The notes under the pieces: model-generated
What the model was told of the DNA's origin: nothing
The model's database searches: none
What the model saw: only the letters and a program-made list of their open reading frames with translations
In this document: positions 15,313 to 24,116 of the stretch, one piece after another
Position numbering within the stretch: the stretch's first letter is position 1
Layout: each line of letters begins with the position of its first letter
Origin: Planctomycetota bacterium
GTDB taxonomy: Bacteria; Planctomycetota; UBA1135; GCA-002686595
DNA: 35,430 bases
Direction: 5' to 3'
NCBI GenBank assembly: GCA_016220085.1
Contig: JACRIN010000102.1
Coordinates: 1 to 35,430 of the forward strand
Position numbers and translations under genes: made by a program

Positions 15313-16815
15313 ATGTTCGAACGGTCCCTCCGCCGCCTCGCCGGCCTCGTTCCCTGGGCGCTCCTCGCGGCCTGCTCGCCCTCCTCCGACGCGCCCGCCG
15401 GGTCGAACCCCGCCGCCGGAGCCGCCGCCGCGGGCGTCACCGAGCCCGGCGCCCAGACCGCGACCCCGCCGCGGCCGAACGGCGCGGCGCCGACGGGCCT
15501 CAAGGTCGTCGTCGTCGGCATCGACGGCGCGACCTGGGTGGTGATGGATCCGTTGCTCGCCGGCGGCGAGCTCCCGGCGTTCGCCGGCCTGATCGAGCGC
15601 GGCACCCGCGCGTCGCTCGAGTCCCAAAAGCCGATCCTCTCGCCCTGCGTCTGGACGACGATCGCGACCGGCCGCCACCGCGAGGACCACGGCATCGTCC
15701 GGTTCCGCTCGACGCACTCGACGGTCGAGAAGCCGAAGCTGATGGCGACCACCGACCGCACCGCGCCCGCGCTGTGGAACATGGTGACGTCGTACGGCGT
15801 CGGCGTCGGCGTGATCGGCTGGTGGGTGACCTGGCCGGCGGAGGCGGTCGAAGGCTATGTGGTCTCCGACCGCGTCGCGTACAGCCGCTGGTCGAGCTGG
15901 ACGGACGGCTCGAAGAACACGCGGCTGACGCACCCCGAGGAGTTGATCGAGAAGCTGAAGGACCTGGTCGTCGACCCGGTGAAGTCGCCGCCGACCGACG
16001 AGATCTTCGCGCTCGCGGACTTCACCGACAAGGAGCGCGAGGCGATCCTCGCCGCCGACCATCCGATCCCGTTCCACGCGCCGAGCGTTTTCAAGTTCGG
16101 CTACTGCGAGCAACGCACGTACGAGCGCATCGGCACCGAGCTGCTCTCGCGCTCGCAGCCGAGCCTCTCGTTGCTCTTCCTGGTCGCCGTCGATCCGATC
16201 TCGCACACGTACTGGCATCTCTACCAGCCGAGCGAATTCCAAGGCCACGTCGACGCCGACGAGGCGCGCCGCATCGGCAAGATCGTGCCCGCGATCTATC
16301 GTCACGACGACGCGTACCTCGCCGGGCTGTTGCCGAAGTTCGACGCGAACACGGTGGTGATCGTCGTCTCCGACCACGGCTTCAAGGCGTCGGGCAAGCT
16401 GCCGGGTCTGACGTCCGAGGTCGACTACAACGCGGTCGGCATCGCGCGCACCGAGGAGCTCGACGATCCCGTGAACGTCGGGCAATCGGGCGTGCACGAC
16501 CTCGACGGCATTTTCATCGCGGCCGGTGGACCGATCCTGAAGGGCGCGATGCTGAAGGAGAAGGCGACGGTGCTCGACGTCGCGCCGACGGTGCTCGCGC
16601 TGCTCGGCTTGCCGGTCGCCAAGAACATGCCCGGTCGCGTGCTGTCCGAGCTGATCGACCCCGCGTTCCTCGCTCGGTATCCGGTGACGTTCATCGACGC
16701 GTACGAGGATCGCTGCAAGCCGACGATGTTCGACGCTCCGGCGGAGTTCGACGACGCGGGCCGGACCGAGCTGTTGAACTCGCTCGGCTACACCGACGTC
16801 GGCGGCGGGAAGTAG
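15313..16815 (+). CDS. alkaline-phosphatase-superfamily lipoprotein (type I phosphodiesterase-like)
   Basis: The protein has 500 residues. The signal peptide ends in lipobox LAAC (Cys21), followed by a ~40-residue Ala/Pro/Gly linker. The core is an AlkP-superfamily metal-dependent hydrolase: VVVGIDGATW (first metal Asp), SPCVWTTIATGRHREDHGI (Thr nucleophile and flanking His), LLFLVAVDPISHTYWHLY, VIVVSDHGF (metal Asp-His) and a late VHDLDGIFI His. The closing APTVLALLGLPVAKNMPGR is standard for sulfatase/phosphodiesterase/phosphoglycerate-mutase relatives. Family members cleave phosphate mono- or diesters or transfer phospho-groups in the periplasm; the substrate here cannot be told. It stands 43 bases before the TPR lipoprotein gene, so the two probably form an operon. 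Confidence 0.85.
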   Translation: MFERSLRRLAGLVPWALLAACSPSSDAPAGSNPAAGAAAAGVTEPGAQTATPPRPNGAAPTGLKVVVVGIDGATWVVMDPLLAGGELPAFAGLIERGTRASLESQKPILSPCVWTTIATGRHREDHGIVRFRSTHSTVEKPKLMATTDRTAPALWNMVTSYGVGVGVIGWWVTWPAEAVEGYVVSDRVAYSRWSSWTDGSKNTRLTHPEELIEKLKDLVVDPVKSPPTDEIFALADFTDKEREAILAADHPIPFHAPSVFKFGYCEQRTYERIGTELLSRSQPSLSLLFLVAVDPISHTYWHLYQPSEFQGHVDADEARRIGKIVPAIYRHDDAYLAGLLPKFDANTVVIVVSDHGFKASGKLPGLTSEVDYNAVGIARTEELDDPVNVGQSGVHDLDGIFIAAGGPILKGAMLKEKATVLDVAPTVLALLGLPVAKNMPGRVLSELIDPAFLARYPVTFIDAYEDRCKPTMFDAPAEFDDAGRTELLNSLGYTDVGGGK

Positions 16816-16838
16816 ACGCCGAGGCGGCGAGCGGGCAT

Positions 16839-16853
16839 CCTCCGTCGCGGAGG
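16839..16853 (+). promoter_or_regulatory. hairpin that hides the Shine-Dalgarno of the TPR lipoprotein gene
   Basis: CCTCCG (16839-16844) pairs with CGGAGG (16848-16853) around a TCG loop; GGAGG (16849-16853) is the ribosome binding site five bases before the ATG at 16859. The stem may extend with GCA/TGC outside. Translation could be held down until the structure opens, for example by ribosomes finishing the upstream gene. Confidence 0.5.
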
Positions 16854-16858
16854 TGTGC

Positions 16859-17815
16859 ATGGAACTTCGCGGCGCGTTCTCGGTTTCGATCGTCCTGTCT
16901 CTCGTGTTCGGTTGCACGGCGCCGCGGTGGACTTCCGCGCCCGTGAACGAGCTGCCGGCCGGCGCCGAGGTGCGTTCGCTCGCGGGCGAAGTGCTCTACC
17001 CGCCGCCGCTCGCCGACGACGTGAAGGCGACGCGCGAAGCGGAACTCGCCGCGGCGGAGCGCGAGCTCGAAGGCGATCCCGGCGATCCGGCGAAGTGGGT
17101 CGCGGTCGGGCGGCGGCTCTCGAACCTCGGTCGTTATCGCGAGGCGGTCGGGACGTACGGTCGCGCGCTCGGTCGGTTCGGCGACGAGGTGCACCTGCTG
17201 CGCCATCGCGGGCATCGTTGGATCACGTTGCGCGAGCCAGAGCTCGCCGTGCGCGATCTCGAACGCGCCGCGGAGCTCTCGCTCGCGATCGCCGACGAAC
17301 CCGAGCCGAGTTTGAACCCCAACTCGCGCGGCGTGGTGACCGACACGCTGAAACAGAACATCTACTACCACCTCGCGCTCGCTCAATACCTGCTCGGCGA
17401 CTTCGCGAGCTCGCTCTCGAGTTGGCGCGAGTGCGCGCGGTGGTCGACCAATCCCGACACGGTCTGCGCCGCGGTGCATTGGCAAGCGATGACGCTCGCG
17501 AAGCTCGGGCGTTTCGACGAGATCGAGAAGCTCGCCGCGCCGATCACCGCCGACCTGGACGTCGTCGACTACCACGCGTATCACCGTCTCTGCTTGATGT
17601 ACAAGGGCGAGATCTCCCCGGAGTTCCTGCTCGCGTCCGCCGCGCCGACCGGTCCGACCGCGGTCGACTTCGCGACGCAGGGTTACGGCGTCGGCAACTG
17701 GCTCGCTTGCCGCGGCGAGACCGAACGCGCGCGAGCGATCTTCGAGCGCGTCGCCGCAGTCGAGATCTGGGCCGCATTCGGCCGCATCGCGAGCGAGTAC
17801 GAGCTCGCGCGCTGA
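16859..17815 (+). CDS. TPR-containing lipoprotein
   Basis: I use the ATG at 16859 with GGAGG five bases upstream rather than an earlier in-frame GTG at 16853. The 318-residue protein has a signal peptide and lipobox VFGC (Cys19). From about residue 70 it shows tetratricopeptide-like helix pairs: DPAKWVAVGRRLSNLGRYREAVGTYGRAL, VHLLRHRGHRWITLREPELAVRDLERA, and a pair around YYHLALAQYLLGDFASSLSSWREC. Such proteins are scaffolds or cargo binders in the envelope; no enzymatic site is seen. It follows the AlkP-family gene. The gene ends seven bases from the convergent kinase gene. Confidence 0.78.
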   Translation: MELRGAFSVSIVLSLVFGCTAPRWTSAPVNELPAGAEVRSLAGEVLYPPPLADDVKATREAELAAAERELEGDPGDPAKWVAVGRRLSNLGRYREAVGTYGRALGRFGDEVHLLRHRGHRWITLREPELAVRDLERAAELSLAIADEPEPSLNPNSRGVVTDTLKQNIYYHLALAQYLLGDFASSLSSWRECARWSTNPDTVCAAVHWQAMTLAKLGRFDEIEKLAAPITADLDVVDYHAYHRLCLMYKGEISPEFLLASAAPTGPTAVDFATQGYGVGNWLACRGETERARAIFERVAAVEIWAAFGRIASEYELAR

Positions 17816-17822
17816 CCCGCGT

Positions 17823-20123
17823 TCAGCCGGCCTCGGTGCGCGAGTCCTCGAGCCGTTCGCTCTCGTCCGCTTTGCGCCGACGTTGCGAGCGCATGCCGTT
17901 GTAAATGGCGTTCACCGCAACCGTGCAGCCGCCCACGCCGCGCGCAAATCTCACACTCACGCTCTCGGTGTTCTCGACCGCCCAACCGCCGACCCAGAGC
18001 GCCCCGCCGAGCACCGCGGCCGTGATCATCGCGCGGTCGAGCCACGTGCGCTCGCGCACGGCGAGCAGCGGCCGCTCCCCCTCGGTTCGCAGGTGCCGGC
18101 GCAGCAGGTCGAGCGCCAACGCGCCGCCGAGCAGCGCGAGTACGCCGCCGCCGAGCCAGGTCGAGCCGTCGGCAGCGATCACCGTCGGTCGGATGAGTCC
18201 GACGCCGACTGCGATCGCGCCGCCGACGCACGCGAGGATCGACAGCGACGCCAGGACGACATGCACCAGACCTGGCTCGAGGGCAACGCGCTCCACGCGC
18301 GACCGTGACGACCACCTGCGCCAAGCGAAGTAAGCGGCGACCGGCAACTCGGTGGCCGCGTGCAGCGCATAGATCCAGAAGACGAAGCCATCGCGCGGAG
18401 CCAGAGTCGCGGCGACGGCGCAGTACGACGCCCATGCGACGAAGAGCAAGACCGCGAAGTCGAAGCCCGAGAAGCCGGCTCGCGTCCAGACCGCGGAGCC
18501 GCGCGACGACGCCTTCAGCCAGTGCCATCCGATGATCACGCACGGTAGGCCGAGCACGACCGAGACACGCCACCACGCGAGCGGCCACGTGTCGCCCCGA
18601 TCTTCTCCTCGCGCGCTCACGATCGCGGACGCCGCGGTGGAACTCGCCGCGGAGCACAGACAGTGCAACCCGACGAAGAGCAACAGGCCGACCGCGAACA
18701 GCTTGGCGTCCGACGGTTCCCGCGCGTCGTCGGCCGAAGGCCGCGCGTGGTATCGGCTCGTGAACTGCCGCGTGAGCCACACGAGGACCGTGCACATCAC
18801 GATGACGATCGACGTGATCCAAAGGGTCTCGGTCGCGGGGTGATCCGCTCGACTCGACAGCGCGGCGACCAGGCCGACGCCGCCGACCGCGGCGAGCAAC
18901 CCGAGGCCGCCGTCGATCCACGTGAAACCGCACGATCGGTTCGCCGCCACGAAGTCGGGTCGACGCGCGAGGCGCCCGTGCGCGGAGATCAGCGGAAGGA
19001 GGCTGGCGGCCGCGAGTCCGAACGCGGCGCCCCACCAGGCGTTCCGGGTCTCGAGGCGCTCGGCGAAATGGGTGCGCGCGATCAGGAAGAGCGCGAAAGC
19101 GAGCGCGAGCATCACGATTCCGAGCCCGAACACGCCGGCCCACGCGAGCGTCGCCGCTTCGGGCGTCGGCACCGGATGCGCGCGCGACGTCTCGTCGCGG
19201 GCGATCGAGTCGAGGTCGGTCTGGACTTCGCTCGCTCGCTGGTACCGACGCTCCGGTTGTTTCTCGAGCGCCTTCAGCACCACTTCGTCGAGCCGCACGT
19301 CGATGTGGACGCGTTTCGACGGCGCGTCGAAGCGGCCGAGCGGCATCTCGCCGGTCAGGAGCTCGTAGAAGACGACGCCGAGCGCGTAGATGTCCGCGCG
19401 ATGGTCGACAGACTGCGGCTTCTCCCATTGTTCGGGCGCCATGTAGTGCGGCGTGCCTATCACCTGGTGCGAACCAGTGAGCGCGAACGCGCCTAGATCG
19501 CGATCGACGAGGCGCGCGAGTCCGAAGTCCGCGATCTTGACGCGGCCTTCGACGTCGATCAGCACGTTCTCGGGCTTGACGTCGCGGTGCACGACGCCTT
19601 GGTCGTGCGAGTACTGCAGCGCCGCGCAGACCTGGCTGACGATCGAGAGCGCCTGCTTCGGCTCGATGCGCGTGCTCTTCATCAGGTGCCGCAGGTTCGC
19701 GCCGTCGACGAACTCCATCACCAGGTAGAACCAGCCGCCGCGCTCGCCGGAGTCGAAGATCGCGACGATGCCGGGGTGCGACAGCCGCGCGAGCGTGCGC
19801 GCTTCGCGGCGAAACCGCTCGGCGAAGCTCGGTTCGAGGGCGTGCTCGCGCGCGAGCAATTTGAGCGCGACGTCACGCTCGAGCTCGCGATGGCGCGCGC
19901 GGAACACGAAGCCCATGCCTCCTTGGCCGACGAGTTCGACGAGGTCGAGCTCTGGAAAGAGCGGCGCGACCGCCGCGACCGTCGGCGCGACGCGTTCGGT
20001 CGCGGGCTCGACCTCGTCGGCGTCGCGCATGCCGACGCCGATCAAGCACTTCGGACACAGTCCGTGCGGACTGCGCGTCGGTTCGAACGGGGTTCCGCAG
20101 CGGTGACAGGTGCGCGTGGTCAT
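17823..20123 (-). CDS. zinc-ribbon Ser/Thr protein kinase with large multi-pass membrane domain
   Basis: The protein has 766 residues. N-terminal zinc ribbon (C6/C9, C23/C26), then a Hanks-type kinase: GQGGMG (66-71), catalytic Lys88, HRDVKPEN (179-186), DFG (199-201) and APEQW in the activation segment, so it should be active. After a RYQRASEV...DLDSI end typical of these kinases come about ten hydrophobic segments filling residues ~325-735 and a short basic tail, so the sensor is the membrane part itself, not a periplasmic domain. The start has GGAGG six bases upstream. It lies 64 bases downstream of an ECF sigma factor gene; this pairing is a well-known planctomycete arrangement in which the kinase probably tunes the sigma factor by phosphorylation. 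The signal is unknown. Confidence 0.9.
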   Translation of the reverse strand: MTTRTCHRCGTPFEPTRSPHGLCPKCLIGVGMRDADEVEPATERVAPTVAAVAPLFPELDLVELVGQGGMGFVFRARHRELERDVALKLLAREHALEPSFAERFRREARTLARLSHPGIVAIFDSGERGGWFYLVMEFVDGANLRHLMKSTRIEPKQALSIVSQVCAALQYSHDQGVVHRDVKPENVLIDVEGRVKIADFGLARLVDRDLGAFALTGSHQVIGTPHYMAPEQWEKPQSVDHRADIYALGVVFYELLTGEMPLGRFDAPSKRVHIDVRLDEVVLKALEKQPERRYQRASEVQTDLDSIARDETSRAHPVPTPEAATLAWAGVFGLGIVMLALAFALFLIARTHFAERLETRNAWWGAAFGLAAASLLPLISAHGRLARRPDFVAANRSCGFTWIDGGLGLLAAVGGVGLVAALSSRADHPATETLWITSIVIVMCTVLVWLTRQFTSRYHARPSADDAREPSDAKLFAVGLLLFVGLHCLCSAASSTAASAIVSARGEDRGDTWPLAWWRVSVVLGLPCVIIGWHWLKASSRGSAVWTRAGFSGFDFAVLLFVAWASYCAVAATLAPRDGFVFWIYALHAATELPVAAYFAWRRWSSRSRVERVALEPGLVHVVLASLSILACVGGAIAVGVGLIRPTVIAADGSTWLGGGVLALLGGALALDLLRRHLRTEGERPLLAVRERTWLDRAMITAAVLGGALWVGGWAVENTESVSVRFARGVGGCTVAVNAIYNGMRSQRRRKADESERLEDSRTEAG

Positions 20124-20187
20124 CGTGGCCTCCGCGGGTAACTGAGGAGGCGCGCACCCGAGGTTACAGACGGGCCGCGGATTCCCA

Positions 20188-20916
20188 CTAGCCCGACAGC
20201 GCCCGGAACAGCGCCGCGAGCTCGTCGTCGACGTCCGCCGGGTCGTCGACCAGCGCCGCGACCTCCTCGCGCAGCGCGGCGCGCCAGCGCTCGCGCAGAC
20301 GATGCGCGGCGACCTTGACCGCGCCTTCGCTGGTCGCGAGCTCGGCGGCCAACTCGCGGTAGGGGGCGTCGCCCGGGGCGGTCAGCGTCCGCACGAGCAC
20401 CGCGAACGCGCGCGCCTCGCCGCGGGCCGCGTAGTCGCGCTCGACGTGGGCGAGCGCGCGGTCGAGCAGCTCGTGGGCGAAGCCGCGCTCGTACGCGCGC
20501 TCCGGGGTCTCGTCAACCGCCGGTTCCTGGTGCCACTTCGAGTCCGCGCGCTCGAAATCGAGCGACAACGGCGCCGCGCCGCCGCCGCGCTTCTCGGCGG
20601 TCGCGCGATCGCGTTCGTCGGCGAGGAAGTGGCGCAGCGCGGCGAGCAAGTACGCGCGGAAGCGTCCGCGCTCGCGATCCGCCGCCGCGAAATCGTCGCG
20701 CTCGATCAAGCGCGCGAAGAAGCCCTGCGTCAGGTCGGCAGCCGCGTCCGCGTCGTGGCCGCGGCGCCGCACGTACGCGTAGAGCGGGTACCAATACGCC
20801 TCGCAGAGCTCCGCCAACGCCGCGCGAGCCGGAGCGTCGGCGTGCTTGCCCGCGGCGAGCACCAGGCTCCAGCGCGTCGGCGCGAAACCGGCGTGGCGGC
20901 TCGAAGGCTCGGGCAC
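20188..20916 (-). CDS. ECF-type RNA polymerase sigma factor (planctomycete type)
   Basis: A 242-residue sigma factor starting at GTG 20916. The APTRWSLVLAA start, the region-2 stretch ELCEAYWYPLYAYVRRRGHDADAAADLTQGFF and RERGRFRAYLLAALRHFLADE are typical of the ECF group that accompanies Ser/Thr kinases in Planctomycetota. Region 4 is YRELAAELATSEGAVKVAAHRLRERWRAALREEV. It is longer than a standard ECF factor because of an insert between the two regions and an acidic tail (DDPADVDDELAALF). No anti-sigma factor is nearby; the downstream kinase is the likely regulator. TACCAT lies six bases before the GTG with no Shine-Dalgarno, again suggesting a leaderless transcript. Confidence 0.88.
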   Translation of the reverse strand: MPEPSSRHAGFAPTRWSLVLAAGKHADAPARAALAELCEAYWYPLYAYVRRRGHDADAAADLTQGFFARLIERDDFAAADRERGRFRAYLLAALRHFLADERDRATAEKRGGGAAPLSLDFERADSKWHQEPAVDETPERAYERGFAHELLDRALAHVERDYAARGEARAFAVLVRTLTAPGDAPYRELAAELATSEGAVKVAAHRLRERWRAALREEVAALVDDPADVDDELAALFRALSG

Positions 20917-20922
20917 GCGCGC

Positions 20923-20928
20923 ATGGTA
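20923..20928 (-). promoter_or_regulatory. putative -10 box (TACCAT) of the sigma factor gene
   Basis: TACCAT on the minus strand ends six bases before the GTG at 20916. A second, weaker candidate (TAGAAC, 20965-20970) serves the divergent methyltransferase gene, eight bases before its ATG. Confidence 0.4.
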
Positions 20929-20978
20929 GCCGCTTCGATGCGTGAAGGCGGCCCGCGCGCTCGCTAGAACTACTCGCG

Positions 20979-21917
20979 ATGCGACCGTCGTACTTCCCGC
21001 CCGAGCCGTTCCCCGACCACGAGCTCCTCGATTCGGGCGCCGGCGAGAAGCTCGAGCGCTTCGGGCCGATCACGCTGCGCCGTCCCGATCCCCAGGCGCT
21101 CTGGGCGAAGCGTCTCTCCGACCGCGAGTGGAACGCCGCGCACCTCTCGTTCGAGCGCGATCCGAAGAGCGGCGGCAAACACGGCACGTGGCGCGCGTCG
21201 AAGACCGCGCCGGAACCCGCGCAGCGTCGCGAGCCCGAATGGACCGTCGGTTGGCGCTCCGCGCGCTGCACGCTCCGTCCGACGCCGTTCAAGCACGTCG
21301 GGTTGTTCCCCGAGCAAGCGAGCAATTGGGCGTGGCTCGCCGCGCGCGCCGCGGGCGCCGGGAGCGCCGCGCGCGGCGGTGCATTCGGCGTCGAGCGACC
21401 GCGCCTGCTCAACCTCTTCGGCTACACCGGCACCGCGAGCATCGTCGCCGCGCAGTCGGGCTACGCGGTGACACACGTCGACGCGTCGAAGACGTCGCTC
21501 GCGTGGCTCAAGGAGAACGCGCGGGCCTCGGGGCTCACCGGCGACGCGCTGCGGATCGTGCTCGACGACGCGCTCGCGTACACACGGCGCGAGGCGCGGC
21601 GCGGGAGTCGCTACCACGCGATCGTGCTCGATCCGCCGCACTTCGGGCGCGGCCCGAAAGGGGAGACGTGGCAATTCGAGGAGCACCTCGCGCCGCTGCT
21701 CGAGGCGCTCGGCGCGCTGCTCGAACCGCGCGCGGTGATGGTGCTCTCGGCCTACGCGTTCGGGACGTCGCCGCTCGCGCTCGCGAACCTGCTCGAAGCG
21801 TACGGTGGCGGCGAGGTCGAGGCGGGCGAGCTCGTGCTCGCGGAGAGCGGCGAAGGCGCGCGCCTCCTGCCGTGCGGCTTCTGCGCGCGCTTCTCGCGCG
21901 GGGTCGAGCCGGCGTGA
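20979..21917 (+). CDS. class I SAM-dependent methyltransferase, RlmI/RlmK-like
   Basis: The protein has 312 residues. The N-terminal half (KRLSDREWNAAHLSFERDP, HVGLFPEQASNWAWL) is like the family of 'class I SAM-dependent methyltransferases' related to 23S rRNA cytosine methyltransferases. The SAM fold is clear: LLNLFGYTGTASIVAAQSG (motif I), THVDASKTSLAWLKENARASGL, a DDALAYTRRE acidic loop and VLDPPHFGRGPKGETWQ (catalytic DPP motif). It probably methylates rRNA or another RNA; the exact base is unknown. It overlaps the pseudouridine synthase gene by four bases (GTGA), consistent with a two-gene RNA-modification operon. A PUA domain, present in RlmI proper, is not seen. Confidence 0.82.
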   Translation: MRPSYFPPEPFPDHELLDSGAGEKLERFGPITLRRPDPQALWAKRLSDREWNAAHLSFERDPKSGGKHGTWRASKTAPEPAQRREPEWTVGWRSARCTLRPTPFKHVGLFPEQASNWAWLAARAAGAGSAARGGAFGVERPRLLNLFGYTGTASIVAAQSGYAVTHVDASKTSLAWLKENARASGLTGDALRIVLDDALAYTRREARRGSRYHAIVLDPPHFGRGPKGETWQFEEHLAPLLEALGALLEPRAVMVLSAYAFGTSPLALANLLEAYGGGEVEAGELVLAESGEGARLLPCGFCARFSRGVEPA

Positions 21918-22606
21918 GCGAGCTCGACGTCCTCTACTCCGACAACCATCTGCTCGCGGTCGCGAAACCCGCGGGGCTGCCGACCGTCGCCGACGCGAGC
22001 GGCGACGAGAGTTTGCAGGAACGCGCGAAGGAGTTCGTCCGCCGCGAGAAAGCGAAGCCCGGCAACGTCTTCCTCGGCGTCGTGCATCGCTTGGACCGGC
22101 CGGTGTCGGGCATCGTGCTCTTCGCGCGCACCAGCAAGGGTGCCGAGCGCCTGTCCGCGGCGTTCCGCGAGCGGCGCGTCGAGAAGCGCTACCTCGCGCT
22201 GACCGAGCGACCGCCCGACCGGCGCGCGGGCGAGGTCGAGCAGTGGCTCTCGAAGGACGAGCGCACCAACGTCGTCCGCGCGCTCGCCGCCCCGCGCGAC
22301 GGTGCGCTGCTCGCGACGACACGCTTCCAGTGCCTCGGCGAGTTCGAGTTCGAGGGCGCGCGCCGCGGCCTGGTCGAGCTCGAGCCGCTGACCGGCCGCC
22401 CGCATCAACTGCGCGTCGCGCTCGCATCGCTCGGCGCGCCGATCCTCGGCGACTTGAAGTACGGGGCCGCGCGTCCGCTCGCCGATCAGAGCGTCGCGTT
22501 GCACGCGCGTTCGCTGGTCGTGCCGCATCCGACGCGCGGCGACCAAGTCCGGATCGACTGCCCGCCGCCCCCGCGGCCGTGGTGGCGGGCGTCCGGCGCG
22601 CGCTGA
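21914..22606 (+). CDS. RluA-family pseudouridine synthase
   Basis: GTG start at 21914 overlapping the methyltransferase stop (GTGA). The 230-residue enzyme has LYSDNHLLAVAKPAGLPT, the catalytic motif HRLDRPVSGIVLFARTSKG (Asp61), a KRYLALTE strand and LTGRPHQLRVALASLGAPILGDLKYG, all hallmarks of the RluA group that isomerises uridine to pseudouridine in rRNA or tRNA. No S4 domain is present, so it matches the short RluA/TruC-like form; which RNA it modifies cannot be told. Confidence 0.9.
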   Translation: MSELDVLYSDNHLLAVAKPAGLPTVADASGDESLQERAKEFVRREKAKPGNVFLGVVHRLDRPVSGIVLFARTSKGAERLSAAFRERRVEKRYLALTERPPDRRAGEVEQWLSKDERTNVVRALAAPRDGALLATTRFQCLGEFEFEGARRGLVELEPLTGRPHQLRVALASLGAPILGDLKYGAARPLADQSVALHARSLVVPHPTRGDQVRIDCPPPPRPWWRASGAR

Positions 22607-22705
22607 CGTCGCTCGCACGTCGTGGCGCTCGATCCGACTCCGCTGGTCTCTTGCATTTCGCGCGCGGGCGGCGATCCTCGCCTTTCCCAACCCACGAAAG
22701 GTGCC

Positions 22706-23455
22706 ATGAAGCCGATCGCCGCCGCCTGGCTCTCGCTCGCGCTCGTTCCCGCTTGCCATTCCTGCGCTGCGTCGTCGCCGGCGGCGAATCCCGCCGCGCC
22801 GCGCTTCGACGTCGCGCACTCCGATGCGCGCGCAGTCGAGCTCGCCGACGCCGCGATGCGCGCGATGGGCGGCCGCGCGGCCTGGGACGCGACGCGCGTG
22901 CTCGCCTGGAACTTTTTCGGTCGGCGCAAGCACGTCTGGGACAAGTGGACCGGCGACTACCGAATGGAGGAAGGCGAGCGCGTCGTCCTGATGAACCTCG
23001 ACTCCGGCAAGGGCCGCGTGTTCGACAAGGGCGCGGAGGTCACCGACGCGAAGCTCGTCGAGGAAGGCCTGAAGAAGGCGAAGTCGATCTGGATCAACGA
23101 CTCGTACTGGCTGGTGATGCCGTACAAGCTGAAGGACGACGGCGTGACGCTGAAGTACAAGGGCGAGGGCGCGCTCCCCGACGGTCGCGCGGCCGACGTG
23201 CTCGTGCTGACGTTCGAAGCCGTCGGCGACACGCCGCAGAACAAGTACGACGTGTGGATCGCGCGCGACACCAAGCTCGTCGAGCAGTGGGCGTTCTACG
23301 GGTCGCGCGACGACGCCGAGCCCAAGTTCACGACCGCGTGGGGGAATTGGCAGCCGTACGGCTCGATCCTGCTCTCCGGCGAGCGCGGCCCCGACCGCAA
23401 GCTGACCGACATTTCCGCGCTCGACGCGCCGCCCGCGTCGTTGCATTCGCTCTGA
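22706..23455 (+). CDS. putative periplasmic lipoprotein, LolA-like or DUF6503-like
   Basis: The ATG at 22706 (GAAAGGTG upstream) gives 249 residues with a signal peptide ending VPAC, a possible lipobox (next Cys20 is an alternative). The mature protein is a single beta-rich domain: DAAMRAMGGRAAWDATRVLAWNFFGRRKHVWDKWTGDYRME, INDSYWLVMPYKLKDDGVTLKY, DVLVLTFEAVGDTPQNKYDVWIARDTKLVEQWAFYG. This looks like the half-barrel fold of LolA/LppX-type proteins and of DUF6503; the family label is tentative. Such proteins bind lipids or report on membrane state. It follows the RNA-modification genes after a 99-base gap. It abuts the convergent AlbA_2 gene. Confidence 0.65.
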   Translation: MKPIAAAWLSLALVPACHSCAASSPAANPAAPRFDVAHSDARAVELADAAMRAMGGRAAWDATRVLAWNFFGRRKHVWDKWTGDYRMEEGERVVLMNLDSGKGRVFDKGAEVTDAKLVEEGLKKAKSIWINDSYWLVMPYKLKDDGVTLKYKGEGALPDGRAADVLVLTFEAVGDTPQNKYDVWIARDTKLVEQWAFYGSRDDAEPKFTTAWGNWQPYGSILLSGERGPDRKLTDISALDAPPASLHSL

Positions 23456-23456
23456 A

Positions 23457-24116
23457 TCACGGCAAGGCGTACGCGCGGCGCGAGCCCGCGCCGTAGCCGA
23501 CGATCAGCCCGCGCCGCTCCAGCGCGATGAACGTGCGCCGCGCGCGTTGCACGCCGACGTTGCGCGCTTTCGCGAAGCCTTCGACGCTCGCGCGGGCCGC
23601 CGCGCCGTCGCCTTTCGGCGCGAGCGTGCCGATCCACGCGAGCACGCTCTTCTCGAGCGGCGCGAGCCCGCGCGCATCGCGTTCGTCGAGAGCGAGCGCG
23701 CGCAGCGCCGCGCCCTCGGCCCGGCGATTGGACGCGCCGACGCGGACGACGACCTCGCGCTCGCCGTCCTCGTGCAGCACCGCGTGCGGCCGAACGCGCG
23801 ACAACGCGACCGCCACCGCGACCACCTTGCCGCCGTCGAGCTCGAACACGCGCGGCGCGAGCTCCAACGGCGGCTCGACGGCCTCGCGAGCGGCCGCGGC
23901 GAGCGCGTGCACGAGCTCCGCGGGTCGCGCGACGCCGCGCACGCGTCCGGCGTCGTCGACGCCGATCACCAACACGCCTCCGCGCGTGTTCGCGAACGCG
24001 GCGAGCGTGCGCGCGAGCTTGGTCGCGCTCGAGAAGCCCTCCTTGAACTCGAGGCGCCGGCCCTCGCCTTCCACGAGCAACTCGGCGAGCGCGTCGGCGT
24101 CGAGGCGCGGCGTCAC
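23457..24116 (-). CDS. AlbA_2 (Schlafen-type) domain protein with C-terminal winged helix
   Basis: GTG start at 24116 overlapping the upstream stop (GTGA). The protein has 219 residues. Residues ~10-110 match the AlbA_2/Schlafen-AAA domain: EGRRLEFKEGFSSATKLARTLAAFANTRGGVLVIGVDDAGRVRGV, with the FANTxGG(x)LxxGVxD signature, then a strand ending VVVRVGASNRRA. The C-terminal ~70 residues look like a winged helix (VEGFAKARNVGVQRARRTFIALERRGLIVGYG). Such proteins are usually annotated as DNA-binding or transcriptional regulators, sometimes linked to defence or stress; the role is not known. Coupling to a propeller lipoprotein is unusual. Confidence 0.82.
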   Translation of the reverse strand: MTPRLDADALAELLVEGEGRRLEFKEGFSSATKLARTLAAFANTRGGVLVIGVDDAGRVRGVARPAELVHALAAAAREAVEPPLELAPRVFELDGGKVVAVAVALSRVRPHAVLHEDGEREVVVRVGASNRRAEGAALRALALDERDARGLAPLEKSVLAWIGTLAPKGDGAAARASVEGFAKARNVGVQRARRTFIALERRGLIVGYGAGSRRAYALP

